64,000 nt of DNA from Methylorubrum thiocyanatum (GCA_014138645.1 JACJIB010000002.1:730395-794394), one strand, 5' to 3'. Shown: positions 17,139 through 26,304, counted from the stretch's first letter. The notes: a model not told the origin generated them from the letters alone. Numbers and translations are program-made.

Positions 17139-18374
17139 TCAGACGGAGCGGGGGCTGTGCACGGTGCGATAGACCTGGAGCGTCCGCCGGGCGATCGCGC
17201 GCCAGTCGTGGCGCTCGGCGACCCGGGCGCGGTCCGCGGCCGTGACCGTTTCCGTCTCGTGGCCCGGCGCGATCGCGGCAACGCGCGCGGACAATCCCGC
17301 CACATCGCCGGGCGTGACGAAGATCGTACCCGGGGGCGCGATCTCGTGATGGGCGGGGATATCGCTCAGGATCAGCGGACACCCGTAGCTCATCGCTTCG
17401 AGGACGGCGATCGGTTGCGCCTCGTGGCTCGACACCATGGCGAAGGCACCGGCGTGGCTGAACAGTTCCGCGAGGGCGTCGCCGCTCTGGTAGCCGAGCA
17501 TCACGACCTCCGCCGAGGCCGCCGCCGCTTCCGCCACGGCGCGGGCATACTCCGTTCCGTGATCGGCTCCGCCGACGAGGGCGAGGCGCCACGGCTCGCC
17601 GCCCGCCGGCTCGAACCCGTCATCGCCTCCGCCCTCGGCCGACACCAGGACCGGGGCCGCCGGTTGCGCTTGCCGCGTCAGAGCCGCGATCAGATCGAGC
17701 TGGCGCTTGACCGGATCGATCCTTGCCACGGACAGCACGTAGCGGCCCGGACTCAACCCGTAGGCCGTCAGCGTGCCGGTGCTCGACAAGATGCGCGGCG
17801 TCGCGATGCCGTTGGGAATGACCTCGATCGCAACGCCGTAGCGTCGGCGCATCGCCTCGGCGAGGAAGGTCGAGACGGTGATGCGTCCGTGCGCCCATCT
17901 CATGGCGACCTGTTCGCCGAGGCGCAACAGAATGCGGGCGCCAGCGCCCCACTTCTCGTGCTCGTAATTCGGGCTGTGATGCGTGACGACGACCCGGAGG
18001 CCGAGCAGCCGCGCGAGCGGGGTGAACAGGGCGGGGCCGATCCCGTGAATGTGCAGGATGTCGGGACGGCTCACGCCGGCGCGGAGCACGCCGAGCAGCG
18101 AATGGAGAAACGTCTCGATGCCGCTGCGGCGCGGCGACCAGAGGCGTGTGAGACGGATCCCGCGCCACATCCGGGGCGAAGCCGCGTCGACATAGGCGGA
18201 GCGGACGATGACCTCGACCTCGCAGCCGAGTTCGGCGAGGCGCAGTGCGAGGTTCTCCACATGGCTCTCGACACCGCCCTGCACGTTCGGCACGCCGCGA
18301 AGGCCGAGCATCGTCACCCGGAGCGGCGCCGAGGCTCCCTCGCCGCCTCCCTGAATTGCGGGATCGGCGCTCAT
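17139..18374 (-). CDS. glycosyltransferase family 4
   Basis: A 411-aa GT-B retaining enzyme. The N-terminal half has LRGVPNVQGGVESHVENLAL (the GGVE acceptor loop) and HIHGIGPALFTPLARLLG. The C-terminal nucleotide-sugar half has YVLSVARIDPVKRQ, then SHEAQPIAVLEAMSYGCPLI, a variant of the E-x7-E motif. It is the last gene of a three-gene minus block (ligase, GT4, GT4), overlapping its upstream neighbour by 4 bp (18371-18374). It should act at the cytoplasmic membrane face to extend the repeat unit. Confidence 0.88.
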   Translation of the reverse strand: MSADPAIQGGGEGASAPLRVTMLGLRGVPNVQGGVESHVENLALRLAELGCEVEVIVRSAYVDAASPRMWRGIRLTRLWSPRRSGIETFLHSLLGVLRAGVSRPDILHIHGIGPALFTPLARLLGLRVVVTHHSPNYEHEKWGAGARILLRLGEQVAMRWAHGRITVSTFLAEAMRRRYGVAIEVIPNGIATPRILSSTGTLTAYGLSPGRYVLSVARIDPVKRQLDLIAALTRQAQPAAPVLVSAEGGGDDGFEPAGGEPWRLALVGGADHGTEYARAVAEAAAASAEVVMLGYQSGDALAELFSHAGAFAMVSSHEAQPIAVLEAMSYGCPLILSDIPAHHEIAPPGTIFVTPGDVAGLSARVAAIAPGHETETVTAADRARVAERHDWRAIARRTLQVYRTVHSPRSV

Positions 18375-19618
18375 TGGAGGCGACCGCCCGTCAGCGTCCG
18401 GTAGAGGTCGAGCAGGCGACCGCGGTAGGTCGCGGCGGTGAAGTCACGCTCGACCCAGGCGCGCCCGGCCGCTCCCATCGCCGCAAGCCGGGCATCCGGC
18501 AGAGCCGCGAAACGCCCGAGCGCCTCGGCCAGAGCCTCGACGTCGCCGGAGGGAAAGAGGGCACCGGTCTCGTCCTCGCGCACGAGTTCCGGGATGCCGG
18601 CGATGGCGGCACCGATCACCGGCCGCCCGGCTGCATAAGCCTCCAGCACGGCGAGCGGGGCGTTCTCGTTGCACTCGGAGGGCGCCACCACGGCGCGCGC
18701 GCCTTGAAGCACCGCCGGCAGGTCGGCCTTGTCGACATGGCCGAGGAAGCGGACATCGGCTCCGACCGCGTCGGCGACCGCGCGCAGGCGCGCTTCGTCG
18801 GGGCCGCGTCCGGCCAATGTCAGCGGCTGCCGGGCAAGAGCGGCCGCGCGCACCAGGGACTCGACCCCCTTCAGATTGTCGAGCCGACCGCAATAGACGA
18901 AGCGCGACCCGATCGGGTCGTCGGGCGAGAAGCGCTTCTCATCGACGAAGTTGGGGACGTGCACGAAGCGGTCGCGCGGCCAGCCCCACTCGACAAGGGT
19001 CTCGAGCACGAAGCGACTCGGCACGGCAAAGCGCGTCACGGTGTCGGCATAGAGCCCGAGCCAGCGGTGCACGTAGCTCTCGACCATGATGAGGCCCGAC
19101 AATGGCAGCGAGCCCTTGATGCAGCGATGCACCGCGACGTTGTACAGCCGTCCCCCCTTGCAGCTGTCGCAGGGGCGGCCATCCCGCATCATCGTGTAGG
19201 CCGGGCAACCGAGCTTGAGATCGTGAACCGTCAGCACCGTCGGAATGCCGCGCTCGCTCAGCAGCGACAGGACCGAGGGCGACAGGTGGTGGTAGAGGTT
19301 GTGCGCGTGGGCGACCGTGGGCGGCTTCGCGTCGATGAGGCGGCCGAGCTTCGCGCGGGATTGACGCGAGTAGATGACCCGCTGTGCGCTCAGGATTTTC
19401 CGTCCGAGCCCGTAATCATTGCCGAACTCGATCTCGTCGGGGAAGTATTCGTCGTAGGCTGTGGGCAGGTTGTTCGGGTGCTTCATCGCGAAGGGCACCA
19501 CATCCCAGCCGACTGCTTCGAACAGACGATTCTGCTCGAGAAACAAAACTTCAGCCCCGCCGCGGGCGTAGAAGTAGTTGTTGATCGACAGGAGGCGGTT
19601 CTGTGTCGCAGCGGTCAT
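18371..19618 (-). CDS. glycosyltransferase family 4
   Basis: A 415-aa GT-B enzyme. It has SINNYFYARGGAEVLFLEQ at the N-terminus, HAHNLYHHLSPSVL, a Cys-containing loop (CPAYTMMRDGRPCDSCKGG) typical of one GT4 subgroup, FVYCGRLDNLKGVESLVRA and a C-terminal CNENAPLAVLEAYAAGRPV carrying the E-x7-E. The ATG at 19618 overlaps the ligase stop by 4 bp, which rules out the longer frame from 19681. It acts with the adjoining GT4 on the lipid-linked unit; the sugar is unknown. Confidence 0.88.
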   Translation of the reverse strand: MTAATQNRLLSINNYFYARGGAEVLFLEQNRLFEAVGWDVVPFAMKHPNNLPTAYDEYFPDEIEFGNDYGLGRKILSAQRVIYSRQSRAKLGRLIDAKPPTVAHAHNLYHHLSPSVLSLLSERGIPTVLTVHDLKLGCPAYTMMRDGRPCDSCKGGRLYNVAVHRCIKGSLPLSGLIMVESYVHRWLGLYADTVTRFAVPSRFVLETLVEWGWPRDRFVHVPNFVDEKRFSPDDPIGSRFVYCGRLDNLKGVESLVRAAALARQPLTLAGRGPDEARLRAVADAVGADVRFLGHVDKADLPAVLQGARAVVAPSECNENAPLAVLEAYAAGRPVIGAAIAGIPELVREDETGALFPSGDVEALAEALGRFAALPDARLAAMGAAGRAWVERDFTAATYRGRLLDLYRTLTGGRLQ

Positions 19619-20976
19619 CGCTTCAGTCTCGACAGGGTCTGTAGACGCAGGCCGAAGATCGCCACGGTCATCATGAACCACTGTGTCCGGCCCACGGCGA
19701 ACAGCAGGGATTCGAACGATGAGAGGCAGAGACCGAAAAACCAGACCCGCATGAAGAACAGCTGAAGATCGGCATCCACGTCGCGGGCGCGGACGAGATC
19801 CGAGAGGGGCTGGAGGACGACCCAGCAGAGGGTCGCGAACAGGCCGACCCAGCCGGTCATCACGCTGACATTGAGGAAGCCGTTATGGGCGTCCGAGGCA
19901 CGCATGGCCCAGGTTTCGATCGAACTCCAGTTGTAGACCAGCGCGCTCGTCCCCCAGAAGGCCTGGAAGCCATGTCCGAAGAGTGGCCGTGCAACGGTGT
20001 TCTCGAGCGCGAAGCTCCAGATGCCGTCGCGTCCGGTGAAGGTCGGGTCGGAAAGGATCGAGGAGACGACGGACCGGATCGCGGGGACGGTCACCGATCC
20101 GATGGTGATGACGCACAGGAAGACAGGCAGGGCCAGGAGCACGCCCGACCGCATCCAGACACTGCGGAACCGGAGGGCCAGGACCGGGATCAGCAAGAAT
20201 GCGGGGAGCAGATTGGTCGGCGACTTTGAGTGGCTGAAAAACAGGAACACGGCGGACAGCAGCACGAGCGACCAACCCGCGACGGGGTTCCAGAGCCGCG
20301 CCGCGAACAGGCCGATGAAGATGAAGATCGCCATGTCGCCGCCGGCATCGTTCTTGTGGCGGAACGTGCCGCGCCAGTCGCCGGCGAGGCCGGGCTCGGC
20401 GAAGTCGGTCGCTTGGTGGATGGACAGGTGCGGCAGGAAGAGGACGCCGAAGTAGCAGAACGCCACGACGATGAGAGCGCCGATGGTCAGGAGCCGCGCG
20501 AAATGGCGCAGGTCGCGCGGCAGCATCAGGAAGGCGCAGGCCTGGAACAGGGTGATGACCGCAAGGACGAGGCGGCGGATGGCCAGATCGGCGTTGTCCG
20601 AAAGAACCGCGGAGATCGCGAACCAGACCAGCGTCACGATCAGAGCCGGACTCGCGGCTCCACGGAGGGCTTGAAGGCTGCCGGTCTGGACTAGGAACAT
20701 CGCGAGCGCGGCAGTCAGTCCGAGGCTCGCGACCATGGTGGCCAGGGAGCCGCCCGTGTTCACGTCGAGCACATCACTGCGACCGAGATCCACGAACGGC
20801 GTGACCGTCAGCCACAACAGAAGGAAGGTGACGAGAAACAGCGTGTCACGCAGCGAGCCGCTGTCCCATCGACCGGCGCTTGCCGCTGCGACCGGCGGGT
20901 TGGCGACGTGCGAACCGATGGTCGTGGGGCGCAGGACACGGCTCCCGTCCCTGCCCTCGCCTTCATGGTTAATCAT
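19615..20976 (-). CDS. O-antigen ligase / Wzy-type polymerase family membrane protein
   Basis: About 453 aa with 10-12 membrane segments and the large periplasmic loop of the Wzy_C fold (about residues 220-330, containing FRHKNDAGGDMAIF and FTGRDGIWSFALENT, with the conserved His and Arg). In a Wzx/Wzy locus without LPS genes it is more likely the exopolysaccharide polymerase than an O-antigen ligase. It starts at ATG 20976 or GTG 20982. It is first in the minus block, transcribed from the AT-rich gap before the LysR gene, with 4-bp overlaps downstream. Confidence 0.86.
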   Translation of the reverse strand: MINHEGEGRDGSRVLRPTTIGSHVANPPVAAASAGRWDSGSLRDTLFLVTFLLLWLTVTPFVDLGRSDVLDVNTGGSLATMVASLGLTAALAMFLVQTGSLQALRGAASPALIVTLVWFAISAVLSDNADLAIRRLVLAVITLFQACAFLMLPRDLRHFARLLTIGALIVVAFCYFGVLFLPHLSIHQATDFAEPGLAGDWRGTFRHKNDAGGDMAIFIFIGLFAARLWNPVAGWSLVLLSAVFLFFSHSKSPTNLLPAFLLIPVLALRFRSVWMRSGVLLALPVFLCVITIGSVTVPAIRSVVSSILSDPTFTGRDGIWSFALENTVARPLFGHGFQAFWGTSALVYNWSSIETWAMRASDAHNGFLNVSVMTGWVGLFATLCWVVLQPLSDLVRARDVDADLQLFFMRVWFFGLCLSSFESLLFAVGRTQWFMMTVAIFGLRLQTLSRLKR

Positions 20977-21294
20977 GCGCACTCAGACACGGACCCGTCA
21001 GAACCCATTATTCCGCTACATGCCTTTTCGCCCACTGCTATGTATAACTCGGCAAGCACATTGTCGAGCGGTCACCTGCGAATTGATTGTTTTAGTTAAT
21101 ATTAATCATTGGCCATCTCAATCTATGACAATGATTGTTTGATATATTCCATAGTTGTTCGGCGCCATCTGATCAGCAATCGGGCGCCGACCTCAGTCTC
21201 CAGCCACCTCGCCGCTGGCCAGAACTGACCGCGGTCCCGTTCAGGGCCGTCGACCGGTTGTCAGAGTCGCAAGGCTGACGTCATCTTGGCGGCG
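20977..21294. promoter_or_regulatory. AT-rich divergent promoter region with inverted and direct repeats
   Basis: This gap separates the minus-strand ligase block from the plus-strand LysR gene. About 21040-21155 is strikingly AT-rich for this genome. It holds a perfect 8-bp inverted repeat, AATCATTG (21104-21111) / CAATGATT (21129-21136), and a direct repeat TGATTGTTT (21084-21092 and 21132-21140). Such islands bind H-NS-like or MucR/Ros regulators in alphaproteobacteria, which commonly control exopolysaccharide genes; this assignment is inference. Confidence 0.5.
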
Positions 21295-22191
21295 ATGCGC
21301 AGCCCCATTCCCCTTCCCGCCGTCAGGACCTTCGAAGCGGCGGCTCGCCGGCGCTCGTTCAAGGACGCGGCAAGCGAACTCAACCTCACGGCAAGCGCCG
21401 TCAGCCACGCGATTCGCAAGCTCGAAGCCGCCCTCGGCGTCATCCTGTTCACGCGCGATGGCAGCGGCATCAGTTTGACGGCGGCCGGCGAGGCGCTGCT
21501 CGATCATGTCAGCCGCGCCTTCGAGGAGATGAACCGCGGTTTCGATCTCGTGGCGACGCGCACGCCGCATCTCCTGCGCCTGCACTGCGCACCGAGCTTC
21601 GCCGCGCAGTGGTTGGTGCCGCGGCTGGCTCGCTTCCTGGCGGATCATCCGGACTTCGAGGTGCGGCTCGCCGCCGGAATGGACTACGCCCGCTTCATCA
21701 CCGACGAGTTCGACGCCGACATCATCTACGGACCGCCGCGCGGGCAAGGTCTCATTGTCGTCCCGCTCAGGTCGGAGACGGTGACGCCGCTCTGCGCGCC
21801 GAGCCTCGCCGCCGACATCCGCGAACCCGCCGACCTGCTGAGCCGGATGCTCATCCAGAGCGACAACAAGCTCGTGCGCTGGCCGCACTGGTTCGAGCGC
21901 AACGGCTTGCACGCTCCCGCGCCCGCCCGGCTGCGCTTCGACCGCAGTTTCCTGGCGATCGCCGCTGCGGTCGATGGGCTCGGCATCGCCCTGGAATCGA
22001 CGTTGCTGGCCGAGCGGGAGCTGGCCGAGGGGCGCTTGGTCGCGCCGCTCGTCGGGCGGGCGGTCGATGTCACCTACACCGGCCACCAACTCGTCCTGCC
22101 GGCCTCGACGCGCCGCCGTCTCCCGCTGGTGATCTTCGCACGCTGGCTGGCGAAGGAACTCGATATCGGCCTGCCCCCGGAGATCGCGTGA
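21295..22191 (+). CDS. LysR family regulator (GcvA-like subgroup)
   Basis: About 298 aa. The N-terminal winged HTH (LPAVRTFEAAARRRSFKDAA then LTASAVSHAIRKLE) is followed by the linker helix and a periplasmic-binding-protein-like effector domain from about residue 90. ATG at 21295 is preferred over TTG at 21286. It lies upstream of and in the same direction as the SDR-transketolase-TRAP operon. A perfect T-N11-A dyad sits in the gap between them, so it probably activates that operon in response to the transported compound. Confidence 0.88.
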   Translation: MRSPIPLPAVRTFEAAARRRSFKDAASELNLTASAVSHAIRKLEAALGVILFTRDGSGISLTAAGEALLDHVSRAFEEMNRGFDLVATRTPHLLRLHCAPSFAAQWLVPRLARFLADHPDFEVRLAAGMDYARFITDEFDADIIYGPPRGQGLIVVPLRSETVTPLCAPSLAADIREPADLLSRMLIQSDNKLVRWPHWFERNGLHAPAPARLRFDRSFLAIAAAVDGLGIALESTLLAERELAEGRLVAPLVGRAVDVTYTGHQLVLPASTRRRLPLVIFARWLAKELDIGLPPEIA

Positions 22192-22239
22192 TCCCGAACC
22201 GACATCAGGCACCGCCGATCCCGGTCAGAGCGGACGGCA

Positions 22240-22256
22240 GATGAATGAAATTCATC
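22240..22256. promoter_or_regulatory. LysR-type box upstream of the SDR-transketolase-TRAP operon
   Basis: GATGAAT (22240-22246), GAA, ATTCATC (22250-22256) is a perfect 7-bp dyad and contains the LysR signature T-N11-A. It lies about 220 bases upstream of the SDR start. The rest of 22192-22478 has no gene and an AT-richer stretch (22260-22330) that could hold the promoter. Confidence 0.55.
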
Positions 22257-22478
22257 GGAGGCTGAAAAGTACGCGTTTGCTGCATTTTCCCTCGTAAACT
22301 ACCGTCGCTCCCAAGAGATGAGAGGAAACAAACTGCAGCTCGATTGGCAACGCAGCCACTCGACTGATCTTCGCCACCAGGCGCCGTAGTTCGGCGAGCC
22401 GGCGGAGGGTGGATCTCCCATCTCGGAACGGGCCGGGTGCCAGGACGGCGGTCCGCACCGGCGCGCAGGGAGACAATC

Positions 22479-23228
22479 ATGCTTTTGAAAGACAGAGTCT
22501 GCGTGATCACGGGGGCGGCCTCAGCCCGCGGCATCGGCCGGGCTACCGCACACGCCTTCGCCGCGCAGGGCGGCCGGGTGGTCGTCCTCGACCTTGATGC
22601 CGGCCAAGCTGAGGCTGCGGCGCGCGACATCGGTCCTGCTCATTTCGGGTTCGCTTGCGACGTCACGGACAAGGCCGCCTGTCGGGCCGCCGCCGAGGAG
22701 GTGGTCGGGCAAGCCGGTCGGATCGACGTCCTCGTCAACAATGCCGGGATCACCCAGCCCCTGAAGCTGATGGAGATCGACGCGGCCCATTACGAGGCCG
22801 TCACCGACGTGAACCTGCGCGGCACCCTCTACATGAGTCAGGCGGTGGTCCCGACGATGCGGGCGCAGCGCGCCGGCTCGATCGTGTGCCTGTCATCCGT
22901 CTCGGCGCAGCGCGGCGGCGGCATCTTCGGCGGTCCGCATTACAGTGCCGCCAAGGCCGGCGTACTCGGCCTCGCCAAGGCGATGGCGCGCGAACTCGGC
23001 TCGGACGGCATCCGCGTGAACTCGGTCACGCCCGGCCTGATCCAGACCGACATCACCGGCGGGAAGCTGACCGAGGAACTCCGCGCTGAGATCATCAAGG
23101 GCATTCCCCTGGGCCGCCTGGGCGTCGCGGACGACGTCGCCAATGCGTGCCTGTTCCTGGCGAGCGACCTGTCGGCCTACCTCACCGGCACGGTCATCGA
23201 CGTCAACGGCGGCATGCTGATCCACTGA
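22479..23228 (+). CDS. SDR family NAD(P)-dependent oxidoreductase
   Basis: A 249-aa classical short-chain dehydrogenase. The cofactor motif is in VITGAASARGIGRATA (here with an extra residue or two against TGxxxGIG), NNAG in VLVNNAGITQ, catalytic Ser in SIVCLSSVSA and YxxxK in HYSAAKAG. It ends with the usual GTVIDVNGGM. An acidic residue after beta-2 (VLDLDAG) favours NAD. The start is fixed by AGGGAG seven bases before the ATG. As first gene of the catabolic operon it probably oxidises an imported polyol or sugar alcohol to the ketose used by the transketolase 17 bases downstream. Confidence 0.9.
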   Translation: MLLKDRVCVITGAASARGIGRATAHAFAAQGGRVVVLDLDAGQAEAAARDIGPAHFGFACDVTDKAACRAAAEEVVGQAGRIDVLVNNAGITQPLKLMEIDAAHYEAVTDVNLRGTLYMSQAVVPTMRAQRAGSIVCLSSVSAQRGGGIFGGPHYSAAKAGVLGLAKAMARELGSDGIRVNSVTPGLIQTDITGGKLTEELRAEIIKGIPLGRLGVADDVANACLFLASDLSAYLTGTVIDVNGGMLIH

Positions 23229-23245
23229 GAGCAAGGAGCACAGCC

Positions 23246-24106
23246 ATGGACACCGTCCTCGACGGGCAGCCCCGCGAGCGCTCGAACGTCTCGCTCGCCG
23301 ACCGCGCTCACAACATCCGCCGCCACGCCCTGCTGATGGGCGAGGTCCAGGGACAGGGCTACATCGCGCAGGCGCTCGGTATCGCCGACGTGCTGGCGGT
23401 CAGCTACTTCCACGCCTTGACCTTCCGTCCGGACGATCCGGAATGGGAGGGGCGCGACCGCTTCCTTCTCTCGATCGGCCATTACGCCATCGCCCTCTAC
23501 GCCGCCCTGATCGAGGCCGGCGTCATCCCCGAGGACGAGCTGACGAGCTACGGCTCCGACGACAGCCGCCTGCCGATGTCCGGCATGGCCGCCTACACAC
23601 CGGGCATGGAGATCACCGGAGGCTCGCTCGGCCACGGGCTCGGCATCGCCGTCGGCATGGCGCTCGGCCTGAAGCGGAAGTCTTCGAGCAGCTTCGTCTA
23701 CAACATGTTCTCCGACGGTGAGCTCGACGAGGGCTCGACCTGGGAAGCGGCGATGTCGGCCGCCTCCTTCGGTCTCGACAACCTGATCGGCATCGTCGAC
23801 GTCAACGGCATGCAGGCCGACGGGCCTTCTCGCGGTGTCCTGAACTTCGAGCCGCTGGCGCCGAAGTTCGAGGCCTTCGGCTGGTTCGTCCAGCGCGTGG
23901 ACGGCAACGACCTCGACGCGCTGGTTGGGGCCTTCGATGCGGCCCGCACCCATGCGTGCGCCTGCCCGCGCATCGTGATCTGCGACACGAAGATGGCCAA
24001 GGGTGTGCCGTTCCTCGAGGCGCGGGAGCGAAACCACTTCCTGCGGGTCGAGGCGGACGAATGGCGCAGAGCCCTGGCGGTTCTGGACGAAGGGAGGCTC
24101 CAGTGA
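23246..24106 (+). CDS. transketolase, N-terminal (thiamine diphosphate) subunit
   Basis: A 286-aa half of a split transketolase. It carries the pyrophosphate-binding domain, with TGGSLGHGLGIAVGMALGLK-type residues about 118-137 and the Mg/ThDP motif GDG..N as FSDGELDEGSTWEAA ... GIVDVNGMQADG. GCAAGGAG precedes the ATG. Split transketolases often belong to dedicated catabolic pathways and not to the central pentose phosphate pathway. It pairs with the next gene, which it overlaps by 4 bp (GTGA). Confidence 0.9.
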   Translation: MDTVLDGQPRERSNVSLADRAHNIRRHALLMGEVQGQGYIAQALGIADVLAVSYFHALTFRPDDPEWEGRDRFLLSIGHYAIALYAALIEAGVIPEDELTSYGSDDSRLPMSGMAAYTPGMEITGGSLGHGLGIAVGMALGLKRKSSSSFVYNMFSDGELDEGSTWEAAMSAASFGLDNLIGIVDVNGMQADGPSRGVLNFEPLAPKFEAFGWFVQRVDGNDLDALVGAFDAARTHACACPRIVICDTKMAKGVPFLEARERNHFLRVEADEWRRALAVLDEGRLQ

Positions 24107-25122
24107 GACGTTCGAAGTACGAGAAGCCGGCCCCGCGCGCGTCCGGGGGAGCCAAGACCTCGGCGATGATCGCCTCGCTGGCCGCGCCCGGCCAGCGCAC
24201 GAAGCCGGCACCCTTCGGCAACGCCCTTCTCGAACTCGCCAAGACGCGCCCCGACGTCGTCGGTCTATCGGCGGACCTCGCCAAGTACACCGACCTGCAC
24301 ATCTTCGCGCAGGCTCATCCCGACCGGTTCTACCAGATGGGAATGGCCGAGCAGCTTCTGATGAGCGCGGCGGCGGGGCTCGCCCGCGAAGGCTTCACGC
24401 CCATCGCTACGACTTACGCGGTGTTCGCGGCGCGGCGCGCCTACGACTTCATCTGCCTCGCGATCGCCGAGGAGAACCTCAACGTCAAGATCGCCTGCGC
24501 CCTGCCGGGTCTGACGACGGGCTACGGCCCGAGCCATCAAGCCACCGAGGATCTCGCGATCTTCCGGGGCATGCCGAACCTGACGATCCTCGACCCCTGC
24601 GATGCGCATGAATTGGAGCAGATCGTGCCGGCCATGGTCGAGCACCAGGGTCCGGTCTACCTGAGGCTGCTGCGCGGCAACGTGCCTCTCGTGTTGGACG
24701 AGTACGGCTACACCTTCGAGTGGGGCAAGGCCAAGACGATCCATGACGGGGGCGACGTTCTGATCGTCTCGACCGGACTGATGACCATGCGGGCCCTCGA
24801 GGTCGCCCAGGAACTCCGCGACGACCGGATCGACGTGGCGGTGCTGCACGTGCCGACCATCAAGCCGCTCGATGAGGAGACCATCCTGCGCGAGGTCGGC
24901 CGCGGCGGCCGGCTCGTCGTGGTGGCCGAGAACCACTCCGTGGTCGGCGGCCTCGGCGAGGCGGTGGCGGGCCTCCTCCTGCGCACCGGCACGGTGCCGC
25001 CGGGCTACCGTCAGATCGGCCTGCCCGACGAATTCCTCGACGCGGGCGCCCTGCCGACCCTGCACGAGCGCTACGGCATCTCCACCCAGGCGATGGCCCG
25101 CAGCATCCGCGGCTGGCTCTGA
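24103..25122 (+). CDS. transketolase, C-terminal (pyrimidine-binding) subunit
   Basis: A 339-aa partner carrying the ThDP pyrimidine-binding domain, with the essential glutamate in YQMGMAEQLLMSAAAGLAR, and the C-terminal transketolase domain (VLIVSTGLMTMRALEVA onward). It begins at GTG 24103, overlapping the N-subunit stop as GTGA, with AGGGAGG at 24091-24097. Together the two subunits would move a two-carbon unit from a ketose to an aldose acceptor. The donor is unknown; apulose-4-phosphate and sulfo-sugar transketolases are split enzymes of similar layout. Two hairpins follow before the binding-protein gene. Confidence 0.9.
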   Translation: MRRSKYEKPAPRASGGAKTSAMIASLAAPGQRTKPAPFGNALLELAKTRPDVVGLSADLAKYTDLHIFAQAHPDRFYQMGMAEQLLMSAAAGLAREGFTPIATTYAVFAARRAYDFICLAIAEENLNVKIACALPGLTTGYGPSHQATEDLAIFRGMPNLTILDPCDAHELEQIVPAMVEHQGPVYLRLLRGNVPLVLDEYGYTFEWGKAKTIHDGGDVLIVSTGLMTMRALEVAQELRDDRIDVAVLHVPTIKPLDEETILREVGRGGRLVVVAENHSVVGGLGEAVAGLLLRTGTVPPGYRQIGLPDEFLDAGALPTLHERYGISTQAMARSIRGWL

Positions 25123-25136
25123 AACCGGCGCCTTCC

Positions 25137-25190
25137 CCCGGGGTAAGCCCCGGGCATCCTCCGACAATTCGGGAGCCGGTCGCGGCTCCC
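25137..25190 (+). promoter_or_regulatory. two consecutive hairpins between transketolase and TRAP binding protein
   Basis: The first hairpin is CCCGGGG (25137-25143) / CCCCGGG (25148-25154) with a TAAG loop. The second is GGGAGCCG (25171-25178) / CGGCTCCC (25183-25190) with a GTCG loop. Neither has a T-run. In operons whose next gene is a periplasmic binding protein, such structures often stabilise the 3' message or partly stop upstream transcription, adjusting the high dose of binding protein. Confidence 0.5.
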
Positions 25191-25277
25191 CGTACCCGGC
25201 GAGACCGGACGACGATCCCGAGAGACCGGTGAACGGCGGGGATCCGACGGTCGACGCCGGACACCAGGGAGTGACAC

Positions 25278-26294
25278 GTGCCAGAGGCTTCTCTCAGCCG
25301 CCGCCGCCTGCTGGCGGGCGCGGCCGCCCTTCCCCTGTTCGGCATCCTGACCCGGCGTGCCTCGGCCGCCGAATTCGTCTACAAGCTGGCCACGGGCCAG
25401 GACCCGAACCATCCCGTCAACATCCGCGCCCAGCAGGCGATCGAGCGCATCCGCGAGGCGAGCGGCGGGCGCCTCGAGATCCGCCTGTTCCCGGCCAACC
25501 AGCTCGGGGCCGACACGGACCTGCTCGCCCAGGTGCGCAGCGGCGCCGTCGAGTTCCTGAACCTGTCCTCGTCGGTGCTGGCGACCTTCCTGCCCGTGGC
25601 AAGCCTTCCGAATGTCGGCTTTGTCTTCAAGGATTACGACAGCGTCTGGGCCGCCATGGACGGCCCCCTCGGCACCTACGTCCGCGCCGAGATCGGCCGG
25701 ACGCCGATCATCACGGTGTCGAAGGCCTGGGACAACGGCTTCCGCCACGTCACCTCCTCGACCCGTGAGATCCGCAGCTACGACGACATCCGCGGCTTCA
25801 AGATCCGCGTGCCGCAAGCGCCGATGCAGACCTCGCTGTTCCGGGCGCTCGACGCGGGCGCCACACCGATCAATTTCAACGAACTCTACTCGGCCCTGCA
25901 GACCAGAGTGGTCGAGGGCCAGGAGAACCCGCTGCCGATCTTGGCGACGACGCGGCTCTACGAGGTCCAGAAGACCTGCAGCCTGACCGGTCATATCTGG
26001 GATGCCTACTGGATCCTCGGCAACAAGCGCGCTTGGGCCCGCCTGCCGGAGGATCTGCGCGCGATCGTCTCGCGCGAACTCGACCGCTCCGCGGAGGACG
26101 AGCGGGCCGACATCGTGGCCCTCAACGCGAACCTGCGCACGACGCTCGCGGGCAAGGGCCTGCGTTTCATCGATCCCGACCGCGACTCGTTCCGCGAGGC
26201 GCTGGCTCGGGCCTCGTTCTACCGCGACTGGAAGGCGAAGCTCGGCGATGCGGCCTGGAGCCGCCTCGAAGAGTTCGCCGGACAGCTCGCCTGA
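25278..26294 (+). CDS. TRAP transporter substrate-binding protein (DctP family)
   Basis: A 338-aa periplasmic receptor. The signal peptide contains twin arginines (SRRRLLAGAAALPLFGIL) and ends near ASAAEF, so Tat export is possible. The DctP fold follows (FVYKLATGQDPNHPVNIRA, GGRLEIRLFPANQLG, and the substrate-arginine region GFKIRVPQAP). The start is GTG with GGGAG eight bases upstream. It delivers a carboxylate or related compound to the permease 10 bases downstream. The SDR and transketolase neighbours suggest a sugar acid or polyol-derived substrate. Confidence 0.9.
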   Translation: MPEASLSRRRLLAGAAALPLFGILTRRASAAEFVYKLATGQDPNHPVNIRAQQAIERIREASGGRLEIRLFPANQLGADTDLLAQVRSGAVEFLNLSSSVLATFLPVASLPNVGFVFKDYDSVWAAMDGPLGTYVRAEIGRTPIITVSKAWDNGFRHVTSSTREIRSYDDIRGFKIRVPQAPMQTSLFRALDAGATPINFNELYSALQTRVVEGQENPLPILATTRLYEVQKTCSLTGHIWDAYWILGNKRAWARLPEDLRAIVSRELDRSAEDERADIVALNANLRTTLAGKGLRFIDPDRDSFREALARASFYRDWKAKLGDAAWSRLEEFAGQLA

Positions 26295-26304
26295 GGAGGC
26301 CGAC

